Assembly (NCBI GenBank): GCA_905221605.1
Contig: CAJNDS010002847.1
Location: 50,001 to 112,000, forward strand
DNA from: Symbiodinium natans
Lineage: Eukaryota > Sar > Dinophyceae > Suessiales > Symbiodiniaceae
Direction of reading: 5' to 3'
Length of the DNA: 62,000 nt
Shown here piece by piece: positions 1 to 11,842 of the stretch (positions are counted from its first letter, which is position 1; each line of letters begins with the position of its first letter). The position numbers were made by a program, and so were the translations under genes. The notes below the pieces were generated by a model that saw nothing but the letters and a program-made list of their open reading frames with translations, did no database searches and was not told the DNA's origin.

Positions 1-535
1 CTTAGACCCTAAGCCAGTAGAAGCCCTGAGCCAAAGCCATATCTCCTTAGATCCTACACCTTCAGCCAACGTTTAGGGTTTAGGGCTTAGACCCCCTGGG
101 TTAAAAGTAGATCCCCTTCAAGGGTTCCTAAAGAAGTGACCCAAGAGTAGTATAGGACACTGTTTTGGGGGTTTAGGGTTTAGGGTTTAGGGTGATCCTG
201 TCAAGGTTTCCTAAAATAGTGACCCAATAGTAGTGTAGGGGTACTCGTTGGGGGGTTGTACTTTCTTGGATCCTCCAAAGAGCTCTGGGAGGGCTGGGAG
301 GGAGACGTCGAGGGGTTTAGGGTTTAGGGTTTAGGGTTTAGGGCGTGCCAAACGGGAGCGCGCTTTGGGAGCGCGCGGTAGTATGCAGACCTACCCACCC
401 CAAGACCGCCCACTTACAACTCTCAAGGAGTTAAGACCTTTTATTTTTTTTACAAAGCATCACATGAGTCAGCACTCACGCCCTTTTTGGGGATTTCCAC
501 AAGGTGCGTGCGGAAACGAGGCAGGGTCCGTGAAG

Positions 536-1420
536 ACAGCTTGGGTTGGCGCGAAGGGGCTATGAAGGGATGGGCTAGGAACAGACAAAGGCAGCGAGGC
601 TTGGTTGGCGCGAAGGGGCTCCAGCCAGGAAGAACACACAGTGAACTGCTTGGGTCGGGCAGAGGGCCACGGAAACAGGGCTGGTGTGGCGGATAGCTTG
701 GCTTGGCGCGAAGGGGGTAAGGTGGGGTGCCGGGTCAGGGTCAGGACCAGGCACAAATTTGCAGCAAACGGAAGCGAGGCAGGACAGATTGGGTTGGTGC
801 GAAGGGGCGAAAGCCAGGGAGAGCGCCCCGAAAGGACACAAACTGGTGTGCGGACAGCTTGGCTTGGCGCAAGGGGGTAATATGACTCGAACAGGCCAGA
901 GGACAGGGCAGAGCCAGGGCCAGGGCGCAAAACTAGTCAGGGCCAGGGCCAGGGCCAGGGCCAGGGTCAGGGCCAGGGGGCCAGGGCCAGGGCCAAGGTT
1001 TGGCCCCTAGCTTGACGTGAAGGGGGTAAGGTGGGGTGCCAGGCCAGGTCAGGTCACAAGCGACGGAAACAAGGCAGGGTCCGTGAACCCAAGGGACGGG
1101 CCAGGAACAGAGAAAGGCAGCGAGGCTTGGTTGGCGCGAAGGGGCTCCAGCCAGGAAGAACACACAGTGAACAGCTTGGGTTGGGCAGAGCGCCACGGAA
1201 ACAGGGCTGGTGTGGCGGATAGCTTGGCTTGGCGTGAAGGGAGGGAGAGCGCCGAAACAAGACACAAACTGGTGCGCGCACAGCTTGGCTTGGCGCAAGG
1301 GGGTAAGATGACTCGAACAGGCCAGAGGGTAGGGCCAGGACCAGAGCACAAACTGGTGCGCGGACAGCTTGGCTTGGCGCAAGGGGGGAAAGATGACTCG
1401 AACAGGCCAGGGCCAGGGCC
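536..1420 (+). repeat. Degenerate long-unit tandem repeats
   Basis: A core like GCTTGGYTTGGCGCRAAGGG recurs near 539, 598, 697, 857, 1125, 1220, 1284 and 1367, separated by 60-100 bases of related sequence. A longer block containing the string for a CCAGCCAGGAAGAACACACAG segment occurs near 620 and again near 1147, so the array arose partly by larger duplication. Overlapping frames on both strands are open because of base composition; I see no convincing protein. The segments 1-535 and 1900-2200 hold scattered telomeric heptamers and no gene that I recognise. Confidence 0.7.
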
Positions 1421-1424
1421 AAAA

Positions 1425-1880
1425 ACCAGGGCCACGGCCAGTGCCAGGGCCAGGGCCAGGGCCAGGGCCAGGGCAGGGGGCCAGGGCCAGGGCCAGGGCA
1501 GGGCCAGGGCCAGGGCCAGGGCCAGGCCAGGGCCAGGGACAGGGCCAGGGCCAGGGCCAGAACCAGGGTGAGGGCCAGGCCAGGGCCAAGGCAGGCCAGG
1601 GCCAGGGCCAGGGCCAGGCCAGGGCCAGGGCCATGACCAGGGCCAGGGCAGGGCCAGGGCCAGGGCCAGGGGCCCGGGCCAGGGCCAGGGCCAGGGCTAG
1701 GGCCAGGGCCAGGGCCAGGGCCAGGGCCAGGGCCAGGGCCAGGGCCAGGGCCAGGGCCAGGGCCAGGGCCAGGGCCAGGGCCAGGGCCAGGGCCAGGGCC
1801 AGGGCCAGGGCCAGGGCAGGGCCAGGGCCAGGGCCAGGGCCAGGGCCAGGGCCAGGGCCAGGGCCAGGGCCAGGGCCAGG
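1425..1880 (+). repeat. GGGCCA hexamer microsatellite
   Basis: About 450 bases of near-perfect (AGGGCC)n. All frames read as dipeptide-type repeats (Gly-Pro, Ala-Arg, Pro-Trp), which explains several long open frames here that should not be called genes. The repeat is very GC-rich and partly self-complementary (GGCC). Confidence 0.95.
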
Positions 1881-2445
1881 GAGGCCAAAAGGGCAAAAGG
1901 GAGTTTTTTGGCCAGAGCCCTGCCTGCCCCAACAAAACGGCCCCTGGTCCCCGCAGCCCAGCGGACGGGGGTTGGGGACCCGGGGGTCTCCAGGGGCCTT
2001 CCCAGGGGGCCTCCCAATGCAGGAGCCAAGAATGTGCGCGGACAGCTTGGGGTTTAGGGTAATATAATATAATACAGTGACTACTGCTGTCTCGGCCTGT
2101 GCCTGCCTGGAGGGTAAGCCTGCCTGGAGGCCAGCTCGGTCGCCCGCCTGGGGCTCCCTCGCAGGGTCTCACTGAGCGCTCGACCAGCGCCCGCCTACCC
2201 CAAAAGACAAGAGAGTGGGGTGGCGGGCGGGTTTAGGGTTTAGGGTTTAGGGTTTGGGGTTTAGGGTTTAGGGTTTAGGGTTTAGGGTTTAGGGTTTAGG
2301 GTTAGGGATCTAAGGAGATTTAGGGGCTTCAGGAAGGCCCTCAAACCCTACAACCCTAAACGCTAAACCCTAAACCCTAAGCCCTAAACCCTAAGCCCTA
2401 AGCCCTAACCCCTAAACCCTAAACCCTAAACCCTACCAACCAAAG

Positions 2446-2528
2446 GCACTGCTGGGGCGGCCACGGCCGCACGGGCACGATGATCTGCGCCTTCCTGGCC
2501 GCCACCCGGCTCGGAGCGCCCCATCTAG
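2446..2528 (+). CDS. Exon with protein phosphatase active-site loop
   Basis: This island between a CCCTAAA block and a TTTAGGG block translates, after an AAAG acceptor, to HCWGGHGRTGTMIC followed by AFLAATRLGAP. The pattern H-C-x5-R-T-G is the catalytic P-loop of cysteine-dependent tyrosine/dual-specificity phosphatases, where the cysteine forms the phospho-enzyme and the arginine binds phosphate. The TMIC tail resembles PTEN-like and bacterial-type family members. Only the catalytic exon is evident; an open segment at 2194-2240 could be an upstream exon, but its join is not shown. The right end is uncertain (about 2526-2528). Confidence 0.6.
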
Positions 2529-3360
2529 GGGTCTGGGGTTTAGGGTTTAGGGTTTAGGGTCTGGGGTTTAGGGTTTGGGGTCTTAGGGTTGAGGGTTGAT
2601 GGTTGCGGGTTGAGAGTTGAGGGTTGAGGGGTGAGGGTTTGGGGGTAGTAAACCCTAATTCATAAACAGGATCCTTAGTAGAAGTAAGGGTATACTGTAT
2701 ACTCCTTTATGAAGGGGTTTTGGAAGATTTGCCCCATTCTTTTTTCCCCCGAAGACTGGGTTTCGAAGGGGTTTAGAGGTTTAAAGTTAGGGGCTTAGGG
2801 GTTTTCAAGGGGTTTAGGGTTTGGGGGGTTTGTAGGGTTTGTAGGACTTGTAGGGATTGTAGGGTTTGGATTCAGGGTTTAGGCTTTGTAGGGCGTATGG
2901 GTTTTGGGGGTTTGGGGTTGCGGTTTTTTGGGTGTTCGGTTTGGAAGGGGACGGGAAGGGTTCAGGGTTAAAAGCGTTTAGGGCTAGAGTTTAGGGTGCA
3001 GGGCTTTGGCTACCCACAGCCTTGACTTATCTGCTTTCACGAGCCATACTCGCGCCTGTTTTTTTGCTGGGAAGCAAGGAAGATGGGTAGCCACTCTTTT
3101 TGCGGAAAAGAACCTAAACCCTCAACCCTGAAGCCTAAACCCTAAACCCTAATCCAGGGGTGGCGCAGGTAGTTCAGGGTTTGGGATTTGCGGGTTTTTC
3201 TTCCTGCTTCCGCACCACCACCTGATGTTGGTTGTGAACACTGGTGCACCCCGGATTCGTTTTAGGGTATAGGGGTAAGGGTGTAGGGTGTAGGGTTCGA
3301 GGTGTAGGGTCTAGGGTTTAGGGTTTAGGGTTTAACTAAGGTGTAGGCTGTAGGGTTCAG

Positions 3361-3440
3361 GCCAGAAGAAAGAACGTTGCTTACAGCATGAGCTTCCATA
3401 TCCTACACCCGAGTTTTGGGCATACGTGGGCGACCCCCCA
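3361..3440 (+). CDS. Possible exon, unknown protein
   Basis: After a TTCAG acceptor the frame reads QKKERCLQHELPYPTPEFW and continues to a TGA at 3441. A GT at 3426 could serve as donor before the stop. The composition is protein-like and unlike the surrounding telomeric variants. I do not recognise a family. Confidence 0.3.
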
Positions 3441-3963
3441 TGAGGCCTAAACCCGCACGTTGCCCGGACAAGGCCTGCTATGGGCTGACTCCCGAACAGG
3501 CGCAGGCGCCGGGTCGAAATTTCGTACCTTTTAAAAAGCACGGTCTCGGGTGGAGGGCTGAAGGAGGCAGACGTTTCGGGTTTAAGGTATACGGTAAGCT
3601 GGAGAACTTCTGGAAGAGTTTTGGGGGTTGGGGCGGGGCTCGTAGGTTTTTTGTCTTATGTTTTTTGGAGATCTTTGAACATGCCATTGGTGCAGCTGGA
3701 CTGATCTTGGAACCATTGCCGAGCGTAAACTGATTCTATCTAGAAGCGGCCATGAGAATGGCAGGTATACCCTAAACTCCAGATCCTCCCGGGTAGTTGG
3801 TAAGGGTACCCATACTTCAGAACCCTTCAAAGAAACTATGGGACGGTACTAAGGGACCATGTATCTTCTTACTCTTAGAACCTTAAACCCTGAACCCTAA
3901 ACCCTGAACCCTAAACCCTCAACTAAATCCCTAAACCCTCAAAATCCCTAAGCAAGCCCACAA

Positions 3964-4093
3964 GAGCTCACGAATTCTACAACACCTCTTAATCAAGGAA
4001 GATACCCAGTTCATAATAAGGATCCTTAGTAAAGGTTAGGGTATATTCCGCATTTTTGGAAGACACGGGAGAGCTCAGGAGTTCTACAACACC
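3964..4093 (+). repeat. Short insertion flanked by 23-bp direct duplication
   Basis: The strings GAGCTCACGAATTCTACA (from 3964) and GAGCTCAGGAGTTCTACA (from 4071), each continuing to ACACC, are a 23-bp direct repeat with two mismatches. Between them lie about 84 bases related to the TTAATTAAGG-type inverted-repeat elements seen elsewhere (for example near 2660). The second copy begins the exon at 4079. This is the layout expected for an inserted element with target duplication that is removed as an intron. Confidence 0.6.
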
Positions 4094-4159
4094 GGCGAGC
4101 GACGCCGCGGAGCCCGCAACGGGTACTGGCCGGCCAGTCAAGCGCAGCCACTCGGAGAG
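4079..4159 (+). CDS. Exon, unknown protein
   Basis: The island from the CTCAG acceptor to GGAGAG|GATTG is 81 bases, an exact 27 codons, containing EFYNTGERRRGARNGYW. The candidate donor is GA, a non-canonical type used in dinoflagellates. All three frames happen to be open, so the frame choice rests on composition. No family is recognised. Confidence 0.4.
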
Positions 4160-4692
4160 GATTGTAGTTTAGGGTTTAGGGTTTAGGGTTTAGGGTTTAG
4201 GGTTTAGGGTTATATCTAATTTTCGGAGTTTGTGGTTAATTATTGTTGTTCCCCTTGTTTGGGGGCTTACTTCGGGCATACTGCCCTCAACACAGACCTC
4301 GCAGAAACCTTGCCGGGAAGCAACTTAGGTTGAGTGGCAGGTTTCGGGCTTCCTACAATAAGGACTATCGTATTTTGGGGGTACCCCTATTTTGGGAAAC
4401 CCCATATGGTGGTGATCTCACAGCTGAAGCTCCTTCACAGCAACCCAGGGATCCGGGCCTCGGCCCCCAGAACGCTCAACAACCCGAGTAGATGCTATAA
4501 ACTCTATGAACCCTAAACCCTAAATCCTAATCTGTAAGAAAAACCCTAGTAACCCTATGAACCCTGTAAACCCTATGAACCCTATGAACCCTATAAACCC
4601 CATAAACCCTGTAAACCCTATAAACCCTGTAAACTCTAGGAACCCTGTAAGCCCCATAAACCCTATAAACCCTCCAAACAGTTCCTTGGCAG

Positions 4693-4734
4693 AGGTATGA
4701 CCAAGTCGAAGCCATTGCCGCCCTGACCGTGCAG
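4693..4734 (+). CDS. Micro-exon, unknown protein
   Basis: A 42-base (14-codon) segment between TTGGCAG and CAG|GAGCG reads RYDQVEAIAALTVQ. It lies between runs of degenerate CCCTAAA variants and is compositionally distinct from them. No family can be assigned from so short a piece. Confidence 0.4.
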
Positions 4735-5209
4735 GAGCGCTCTTGGAATAAATGCCCTACAAACCGGTTTAGGGTTTAGGGGGTTGAGAACCTCCATAAG
4801 CCCGACAGAGTCCCCAAAATCTTCTTTGTTAAGTCTGACTTTTGGGTGGCCAAACCCCATGATGGTGTTACATCTGGACCCGACCCTACATCCTCTAAAT
4901 TCTCTGCCCACACGCTTCTATAACGCAAGCCCTGGACCCCTAAGCCACCAGGCTCGAAAGCCCTTGAATCCGACAAGCCCTGCCCTCCTAAACCCTCCAA
5001 GAACTTAAAGCCAAGAAACCTCAACCCGAAAGCTCTAACCCTGAATCCGAAACCCAAACTTTGCCCCCAAAGCAGAAAAAAAAAAACCTAAACCCTAAAC
5101 CCAAAACCCTAAACCCCAAACCCCAAACCCTAAACCCCAAACCCTAAACCCCAAACCCTTAAACCCTCTTTGACACGACCTCTTTAAAGTGGGGCACTTG
5201 GGCTTGCAG

Positions 5210-5265
5210 GACATCTGGGCGGAGCCTCGTCTGCTTGAGCCGCTGATGGATTGGGACCTGGGGAG
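5210..5265 (+). CDS. Micro-exon, unknown protein
   Basis: Bounded by CTTGCAG and GGGAG|GCCAG, this 56-base island reads DIWAEPRLLEPLMDWDLG in phase 0. GC is the apparent donor. The protein-like composition (three acidic residues, two tryptophans) contrasts with TTCAGGG/TTTAGGG runs starting a few bases downstream. Family unknown. Confidence 0.45.
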
Positions 5266-7071
5266 GCCAGGGTTCAGGGTTCAGGGTTCAGGGTTCAGGG
5301 TTCAGGGTTTAGGGTTTATAGGGTTTAGGGTTTAGGGTTCAGGGTTCAGGGTTTAGGGTTTAGGGTTTAGGGTTTAGGGTTCAGGGTTCAGGGTTCAGGG
5401 TTTAGGGTTTAGGGTTTAGGGTTCAGGGTTTAGGGTTTAGGGTTTAGGGTTTAGGGGAGGCCAGAGAACCAGGGCTTCGAAGGCTTTCGGGGACCCCGAG
5501 AAGGGACCCCTACTCTTATGCCCCCTCTACAACCCCTCTATTTTTATTATATATATATATATTAGCTATATATATATATACATATGTATATATATATATA
5601 CACCTTATAAGGCGTTTGAGGGTTTTTGGGTCTGGGTTTGGGGTTTCGGGTTTAGGGTTTGGGGTTTTTCGGATTTAGGCGAGGGTGTCGGGTTTATTGT
5701 TTCGGGTCTATTTCGGTGTATACAGGACATTTATGCGCGCTTAACCCTACACCCTACACCCTACACCCTAAACCCTAAACCCTAAACCCTAAACCCTAAA
5801 CCCTGGGGGGGACGGGGCGGCGAACGGGGGTAGGGCCTTGGAGAATCAGGCTTGGAAGGCTTAGAGTCCAAAAGTCCATGGTTGGGGTATTCCCCCCCTT
5901 ATACGAACAGTCCGTAGTAGGGACTTTCATAGGTTTGGGGTTTAGGATTTAGGGCTTAGGGTTTCGGGTTCAGGGGTTAGGGGTTAGGGGTTAGGATTTA
6001 GGGTTTAGGGTGTAGGGTTTAGGGCATAGGGAACACCCCAAGTCTACTAGTAGGGTGTCTGGCCGTAAGGGTGTTGGATGTTGGGCTTGAAAGTTCAACC
6101 AAGCTCGAGACCTTTGGCTTCGTACCATAGGATTTACGGCTCAGAGTTGGAGAGCAATAAGCCCTAAACCCATAAACCCTAAACAATAAACCCTAAACCC
6201 CTAAACCCTAAACCCCTGAACCCTGAACCCTATAGGCCCTAAACCCTATAGGCCCTAAACCCTAAACCCTAAGCCCTAAACCCTGAACCCTGAACCCTGA
6301 ACCCTGAACCCTGAACCCTGAACCCTAACCCTAAAAATTGTTTTCTGGAAAGCCGCTTGTGGCTTGGCAAGGCCGCGCCCACCAGCTGACTCTGGCAGCC
6401 CGGCCTTGAGATCCCTGGAAGAGGGTTTCACTTCGTAGTACCCTAAACCCTAAACCCTGTACCCTTTTTCTGGTTCTTGGCTCCCTTGTCAAGTAACCAA
6501 CCCAAAGAAAGGGTGCCCTTATCATAATATGGCTACTGGGCTACTAAGATGATACCCTGTAGGCCCTTGGGACTCTTATTATTGGGTTTAAGAGGATGAT
6601 ATTCAGGAACATGGTTAGGGTTTAGGGTTTGGGGTTTAAGGGCCACCCTAGATTGTAACGAGGTTTAGGGGATTGGGAGTTGAGGAGTGAAGTTGGGTGT
6701 TTAGGGTTTAGGGTCTAAGGATTTTTGGGGTTTGGGCGTGTTTTTTTTGCGGTTCAGGGGGGGTTGTCTAGCGGAGTGCACGGATGGAGGGTCTACAGTC
6801 TCCATGCCCTGAATTTTGCGGTGGGGAGGTTCAAGGGGGTGGTATGAAACCTATGGTGCCCCAATACTCCCAACTACTCCCTAGGGCTCTCCAACCTTCC
6901 CTAATCGCTGCCCTAGGTACCTGCCACCCCCCATGAACCCCCTAAACCCTAACCCTAAACCCTAAACCCGAAACCCGAAACCCGAAACCCTAAACCCTAA
7001 GTAAGTACCCCCCCCCCCCTCATGAACCCTTAAGAACCCTCTAAAGCATTCTAAAGCGCGAAACGAGACAG

Positions 7072-7133
7072 GAGGCAGCTGGTGCGGCTGCGACAGCATC
7101 TCCGTGGCGCCGAAGACCTGAGCGGGAGCCCAG
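7072..7133 (+). CDS. Micro-exon, unknown protein
   Basis: Between GAGACAG and GCCCAG|GACTG a 62-base segment reads RQLVRLRQHLRGAEDLSG after one carried-over base. It is helix-like and charged. The apparent donor is GA. It precedes the island at 7227 by about 90 bases of CCCTAAA-type intron and could belong to the same gene. Confidence 0.4.
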
Positions 7134-7226
7134 GACTGCCCAGACTACCCTGAACAAAGTACCCCTAAACCCTCAACCCCAAACCCTAAACCCCAAACCC
7201 TAAACCCCAAACCCTTAGGACAGCAG

Positions 7227-7299
7227 GATTGGAGGGTGGACATCGTGTGAAGAAAGCCAGGACAGCTGCGTTGTCAAGACATCTTCCGACGCTACCCAG
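7227..7299 (+). CDS. Micro-exon, unknown protein
   Basis: A 73-base island between GCAG and ACCCAG|GCCGG; in the frame that skips one base it reads GGWTSCEESQDSCVVKTSSD. The other frames contain stops or are less protein-like. GC is the apparent donor. Confidence 0.4.
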
Positions 7300-8185
7300 G
7301 CCGGTCACCGTTGGTGTTTTGGGCTGATTGGGGGGTTTAGAGTTTAGGGGTTGAGGGGTTGAGGGGTTGAGGGGCTGAGGGGTTTGGGGGTTTGGGGGTT
7401 TAGGGGCTTAGGGGTTTAGGGGTTTAGGGGTTTATGCAAGACGTCTGCGGACCATCCAAGCGAGAAGCACGCCAAGATGCTTAACAGGGGTTTAGGGGTT
7501 TAGGGTTTAGGGTTAGAGGCTTATTAGAAGCTTAGGGCTCTCTGAATGTTCGGGATGAGGTTTCAATTGCCTCTTTGGGAATTGGTTCTGAGAGTCGGCT
7601 TGATTCTGTCTCCTCTAAGCCTCCTAAACCCTAAACCCTAAACCCTAAACCCTAAACCCTAAACCCTAAACCCTAAACCCAAAAATGCCTTGGGACTGAA
7701 GCGGATTTGGGTCAGCTCCCTGGAGGTTTGTTTGCTTGCGTCCCTGCCCCCCAACTGCTGAAGCTACTGAGGTCATGCCGGGGTCTCCCGGAGAGTCCTC
7801 GCAGGACGGAGAGGAGTGGGAATTGCTTTGTGGGGGTTTGGGGTTTAGGGTGTAGGGTTTAGGGTGCAGGGCTTAGGCTTTAGGGTTTAGGGTTTAGGAT
7901 TGGGCACGGCTCATGATGGGTCCAGCCTGTACCCAGAGGTCTCCTCAACGCGCCGGAGCGGTAATCGCATGGCATTGGGTTTAGGTTTAGGTTCTAAGGT
8001 TTAGGGTTTAGGGTTAATTTGGGCTAAAGGAAGGCCAAGGCTTCTGCTCATGTCCCTAAGGGTCCATGTACCTACATAGCACGTAGTTTGGCCGTTTCGC
8101 CCTAAAGCTACTATCTAGGAGCCCCTTCAAAGCCCCAGTATATACCTTTTTGGGTTTTTGGACCCCTTTGGGTTTGTGCATGCAG

Positions 8186-8373
8186 GAGGTCTCCGAGGCT
8201 GGTTGGAGCCCCCCGAGCAATCGCCTCTCGGCTACTGTTTTTTTTCAGTGACTATGGCAGCCCCGCCGGAGCAGGTGGGGATGAATTCTTACGGCGATTA
8301 TAGGCGCTCTAATCTGGTGATTAGGGCTACTATCCTTCTGACAAGCTCTATTCTAGCTGCCGTGATTTTCTAA
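8186..8373 (+). CDS. Possible small coding segment
   Basis: After ATGCAG the sequence reads EVSEAGWSPPSNRLSAT in one frame; another frame is open through to 8373 and ends in a hydrophobic stretch (ILLTSSILAAVIF). The two readings conflict, and I cannot choose between a short exon and an open frame with a C-terminal membrane-like segment. Confidence 0.25.
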
Positions 8374-9689
8374 GCAGTCTAAGGATTGGGGCTACTATCT
8401 TGCTATAACCCTAAACCCTAGACCCTGAACCCTAAACCCTAAACCCTAAACCCTAAACCGTAAACCCTAAACCCTAAACCCTAAACCCTAAACCCTAAAC
8501 CCTAAACCCTAAACCCTAAACCCTAAACCCTAAACCCTAAACCCTAACTCGATTCTAGCTGCTATGGTGATTAAGAGCATTACAACGACTGTGGTCGTCG
8601 CCCGCCGCTCGCGAAGCTGCAGGAAGCCGCCGAGGCTCGGCGCTGCGATGGCCACTTTCTATTGATGTTAGGGTTTAGGGGTTTAGGGTTTAGGGTTTAG
8701 GGTTTAGGGTTTAGGGTTTAGGGTTTAGGGTTTAGGGTTTAGGGCCCTAAACCCACAACCCCAAATTTGCCTTCAACAATTGCGTCATTTCTTAAGTTTC
8801 AGAGGACATGTTCGAGGGATCTGGGCAGCCGAGGCTGATCGCCCGCGCGTGCGGCGCGCCGGTTCTCTCCTGAGACGCCCTGAGCAGCGGGCCCTTGCTG
8901 GATGCGCTCCATAGGGGGACACAAAAGAGGGGCCTGGGGTTTGGAAGTTTAGGGTTTAGGGAGGGCTTAGGGTTTAGGGTTTGGGGTTTAGGGTTTAGGA
9001 TTTGGGTTTAGGGTTTGGGGTTTTGGGTTTTGGGTTTAGGATCCACAGACTCCTGGAAAGCCTACTTCACAACCCTGTCTTAGTCTTAGCCTGCTTTCCT
9101 TGCCTAGGTTCTCCAAGCCCCCGCCCCCCCTTTCTGTACAGGTTGCTGCGGTCTTCTACACCACAACCCGTCACTCCTCACCCTAAATCCTAAATCCTAA
9201 ATCCTAAATCCTCAACCCTCAACCCTAAACCCCAAACCCCAAACCCCGAAACCCTAAACCCTAAACCCTAATCACAAAACCCCCTACAGCCCTGGAGCCC
9301 CTGAGGCCCAAAGGCTCTACAAACTCTAAGCCTCAAGACAACTATAACGCGCCCCCCCCAAGGCCCCCACGAACCCTGTAAATCGCGAGTCCCAAGCCCT
9401 GAAGCCTGAAGTCTAAACTCTACATACTATGGACCCTGTAAATCCGGTAAACCCTATAGACCCTACAAGCCCTTCAAACCCTACAAGCCCCAAAAATCCT
9501 GTAAACCCTATAGACCCTACAAGCCCTACAAACCCTGTAAACCCTAGAAACCCTAGAAGCCCTACGAACCCCTATAAACCGGGTACCTACCCCCCATGAA
9601 CCCCCTACACTCTAAGCCCTAAGCCCTAAATCGTAAACCCTAAACCCTAAACCCTAAACCCTAAACCCTAAACCCTAAACTTTGAGCAG

Positions 9690-9744
9690 GCTGGGAGCCC
9701 TCATTCCCTTGGTGGATGCCCGGCGGAAGAAGACGCCCGTAGAG
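9690..9744 (+). CDS. Micro-exon, unknown protein
   Basis: From TTGAGCAG to GTAGAG|GCTTG the 55-base island reads LGALIPLVDARRKKTPVE after one carried-over base. GC is the apparent donor. It follows a CCCTAAA block and precedes a long run of TTAGGGT variants. Confidence 0.45.
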
Positions 9745-9779
9745 GCTTGAGGGGGTTTTGGGGTTCGGGGTTTAGGGTT

Positions 9780-10951
9780 TAGGGTTTAGGGTTTTAGGGT
9801 TATAGGGTCTTAGGGTCTTAGGGTCTTAGGGTCTTAGTGTCTTAGGGTCTTAGGGTTTTAGGGTTTTAGGGTTTTAGGGTTTTCGGGCTTTAGGGTTTTA
9901 GGATTTTAGGGTTCAGGGTTTTAGGGTTTCAGGGTTTGGGGTGTAGGGTTTCGGGTTGATAAGGTAATAGGGCTTATGGGGTTCATAGGGGTTTATAGGG
10001 TTGGTAGGGTTTATAATAACTTATAGGGTTGAATTTAGGGTTTTTGGGATTCTGGGGTTTTGGGGTCTAGGGGTTTTGGGGTTTTGGGGTCTAGGTTGTT
10101 TTGGGGATTTTGGGGTTTGGGGGGTGTTGCGGTGTTTAGTGTCTTCAGGGTTCTTTCGGGAGCGAGATCGTGCACCATGCCCAAGGGAACCCCAAAGCAC
10201 CGCATCTAAGGAAACTATCTTTAGTCCACAAGAAACAACCCTGTAAACCCTATAAAGCCCTAACCAGAACAAAAACTCCTCGAAAGCTGCGCTGCGCGCC
10301 CCAAACCCCAAACCCCAAACCCCAAACCCTAAACCCCAAACCCTAAACCCTAAACCCCACACCCTAAACCCTAAACCCCCCTCCCTCTCCAGACTCCTCG
10401 CGACTGGAGAGTTGAGTTGGCTCAGGCAGGGAGGGTTGGAAGGTTGAGGGTTAGATCAGTTATTTAGGGTTTAGGGTTTAGGGTTTAGGGTTTAGGGTTT
10501 AGGGTTTAGGGTTTAGGGTTTAGGGTTCAGGTTTAGGGTTTAGGGTTGGGGGGGGGGTTCAGGGTTCAGGAAGTGTAGGGTTTAGGGTGTTGGGTTTTGT
10601 GTGTAGGGTTTAGGGTTTGAGGTTTGGAAGGTTGAGGGCCATATTAGCTATTGGAGTGCAGGAAGCTTAGGGTTCAGGGCGTAGGGTTTAGGGTTTAGGG
10701 TTAAGGAGTGTATGGTCTATTCAGTTTACAAGGTTTTGAGAATCATTGGTAGGTTTATTCGTTGTTAGGGTCCAAGAAAGTTTATGGTTTAGGCAGTTTA
10801 GGGTTGTTCATTGCGAGAATCGCGCTCATGTAGGGCCTAGCTAGGGTTTGTAGTGTCTATAATATGGTTCATGATAGGGTTTATCTTGGGGTTGATGGGG
10901 TCTTTGAGAAGGGGTTGTGGCATTCATAGGTTCGCATTCGTTGGATAGGGT

Positions 10952-10982
<31 letters not shown>

Positions 10983-11640
10983 GGGGGTGGTGTTTAGGGT
11001 GGGCGGGTTTTCAGGGATTCCTCCAATGAGCTTTCAGAGGTGCTTCGTTAAGGATTCTACACCCTAAACCAGGGTGATTCCAGTTCCCTAAACTGCGGGG
11101 AGTATAGTTGTCCGAGGTTGGGCTCGGACCATGACAGGTTCATGCGATCCAGATTATCTGATCCTTCTATAATTAATTCAGAGACCGTACACCTCAGCTG
11201 TCTGGGTACCTCAATGGGGATCATGCCCCTAGTTTAGGGTTTAGGGTTTAGGGTTTAGGGTTTAGGGTTTAGGGTCTAGGGTCTAGGGCCTAGGGTTTGG
11301 GGTTTGGGGTTTGGGGTTTAGGGCTTGGTCCACAAGGCAGGGTCGGAGGCTAAAAGTCTTCCAGATGAATATAATCGCGGGAATTCTCTGCTGTCAGACA
11401 AAGGATCGGGGCACGTGGAATCAGGCACTGGTTGAGAGCATTTGCCTGACTTTTTCTGGTGCTGTCTGAGACAAGAAAAGGCTCAAGGCTGGGAGTACCG
11501 TAGCTTTTGTGGGGGAATAGGGTTTAGGGTGGTTCACGGTTTGGCGTGGACGTAGCCTTGACACTTTATACGAAGTAGATCGAGGTTAAGTTCACGAACT
11601 TGTTGCTGAGAGCCTGGCGGTTCAAGTTCGTGCGTTTAGG
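9780..11640. other. Degenerate telomeric variant region, no gene seen
   Basis: This stretch holds TTTAGGG variants (TCTTAGGG, TTTTAGGG, TTTGGGG), a homopolymer-like G run at about 10962-10987 and scattered unique sequence. Open frames here are translations of repeat variants (GFWGLGVLGFWG-like). I see no supportable exon apart from possible unrecognised short ones. Confidence 0.6.
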
Positions 11641-11842
11641 GTTTAGGTAGGGTATTAGGGTTTAGTACCCAGAATCCTACCCCAACCCAGTCAAGGTTTA
11701 CTATAGTTAAGCCCCAATTACCCAAGTCATGCACATGGTGCAACCATACCCTCGCTCCGATGGGTGGCTCCATCGACCACTTCCTGGGGACTGGTTGGTT
11801 GGTGACGCAGCGGGCCCCACCCCGCGCCACCCGCGCTGATGC

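Noticed and set aside
1017-2172. Long open frames rich in Gly-Pro, Ala-Arg and Pro-Trp on both strands
   Set aside because: They are translations of the (AGGGCC)n microsatellite; frames are open on both strands purely from composition.
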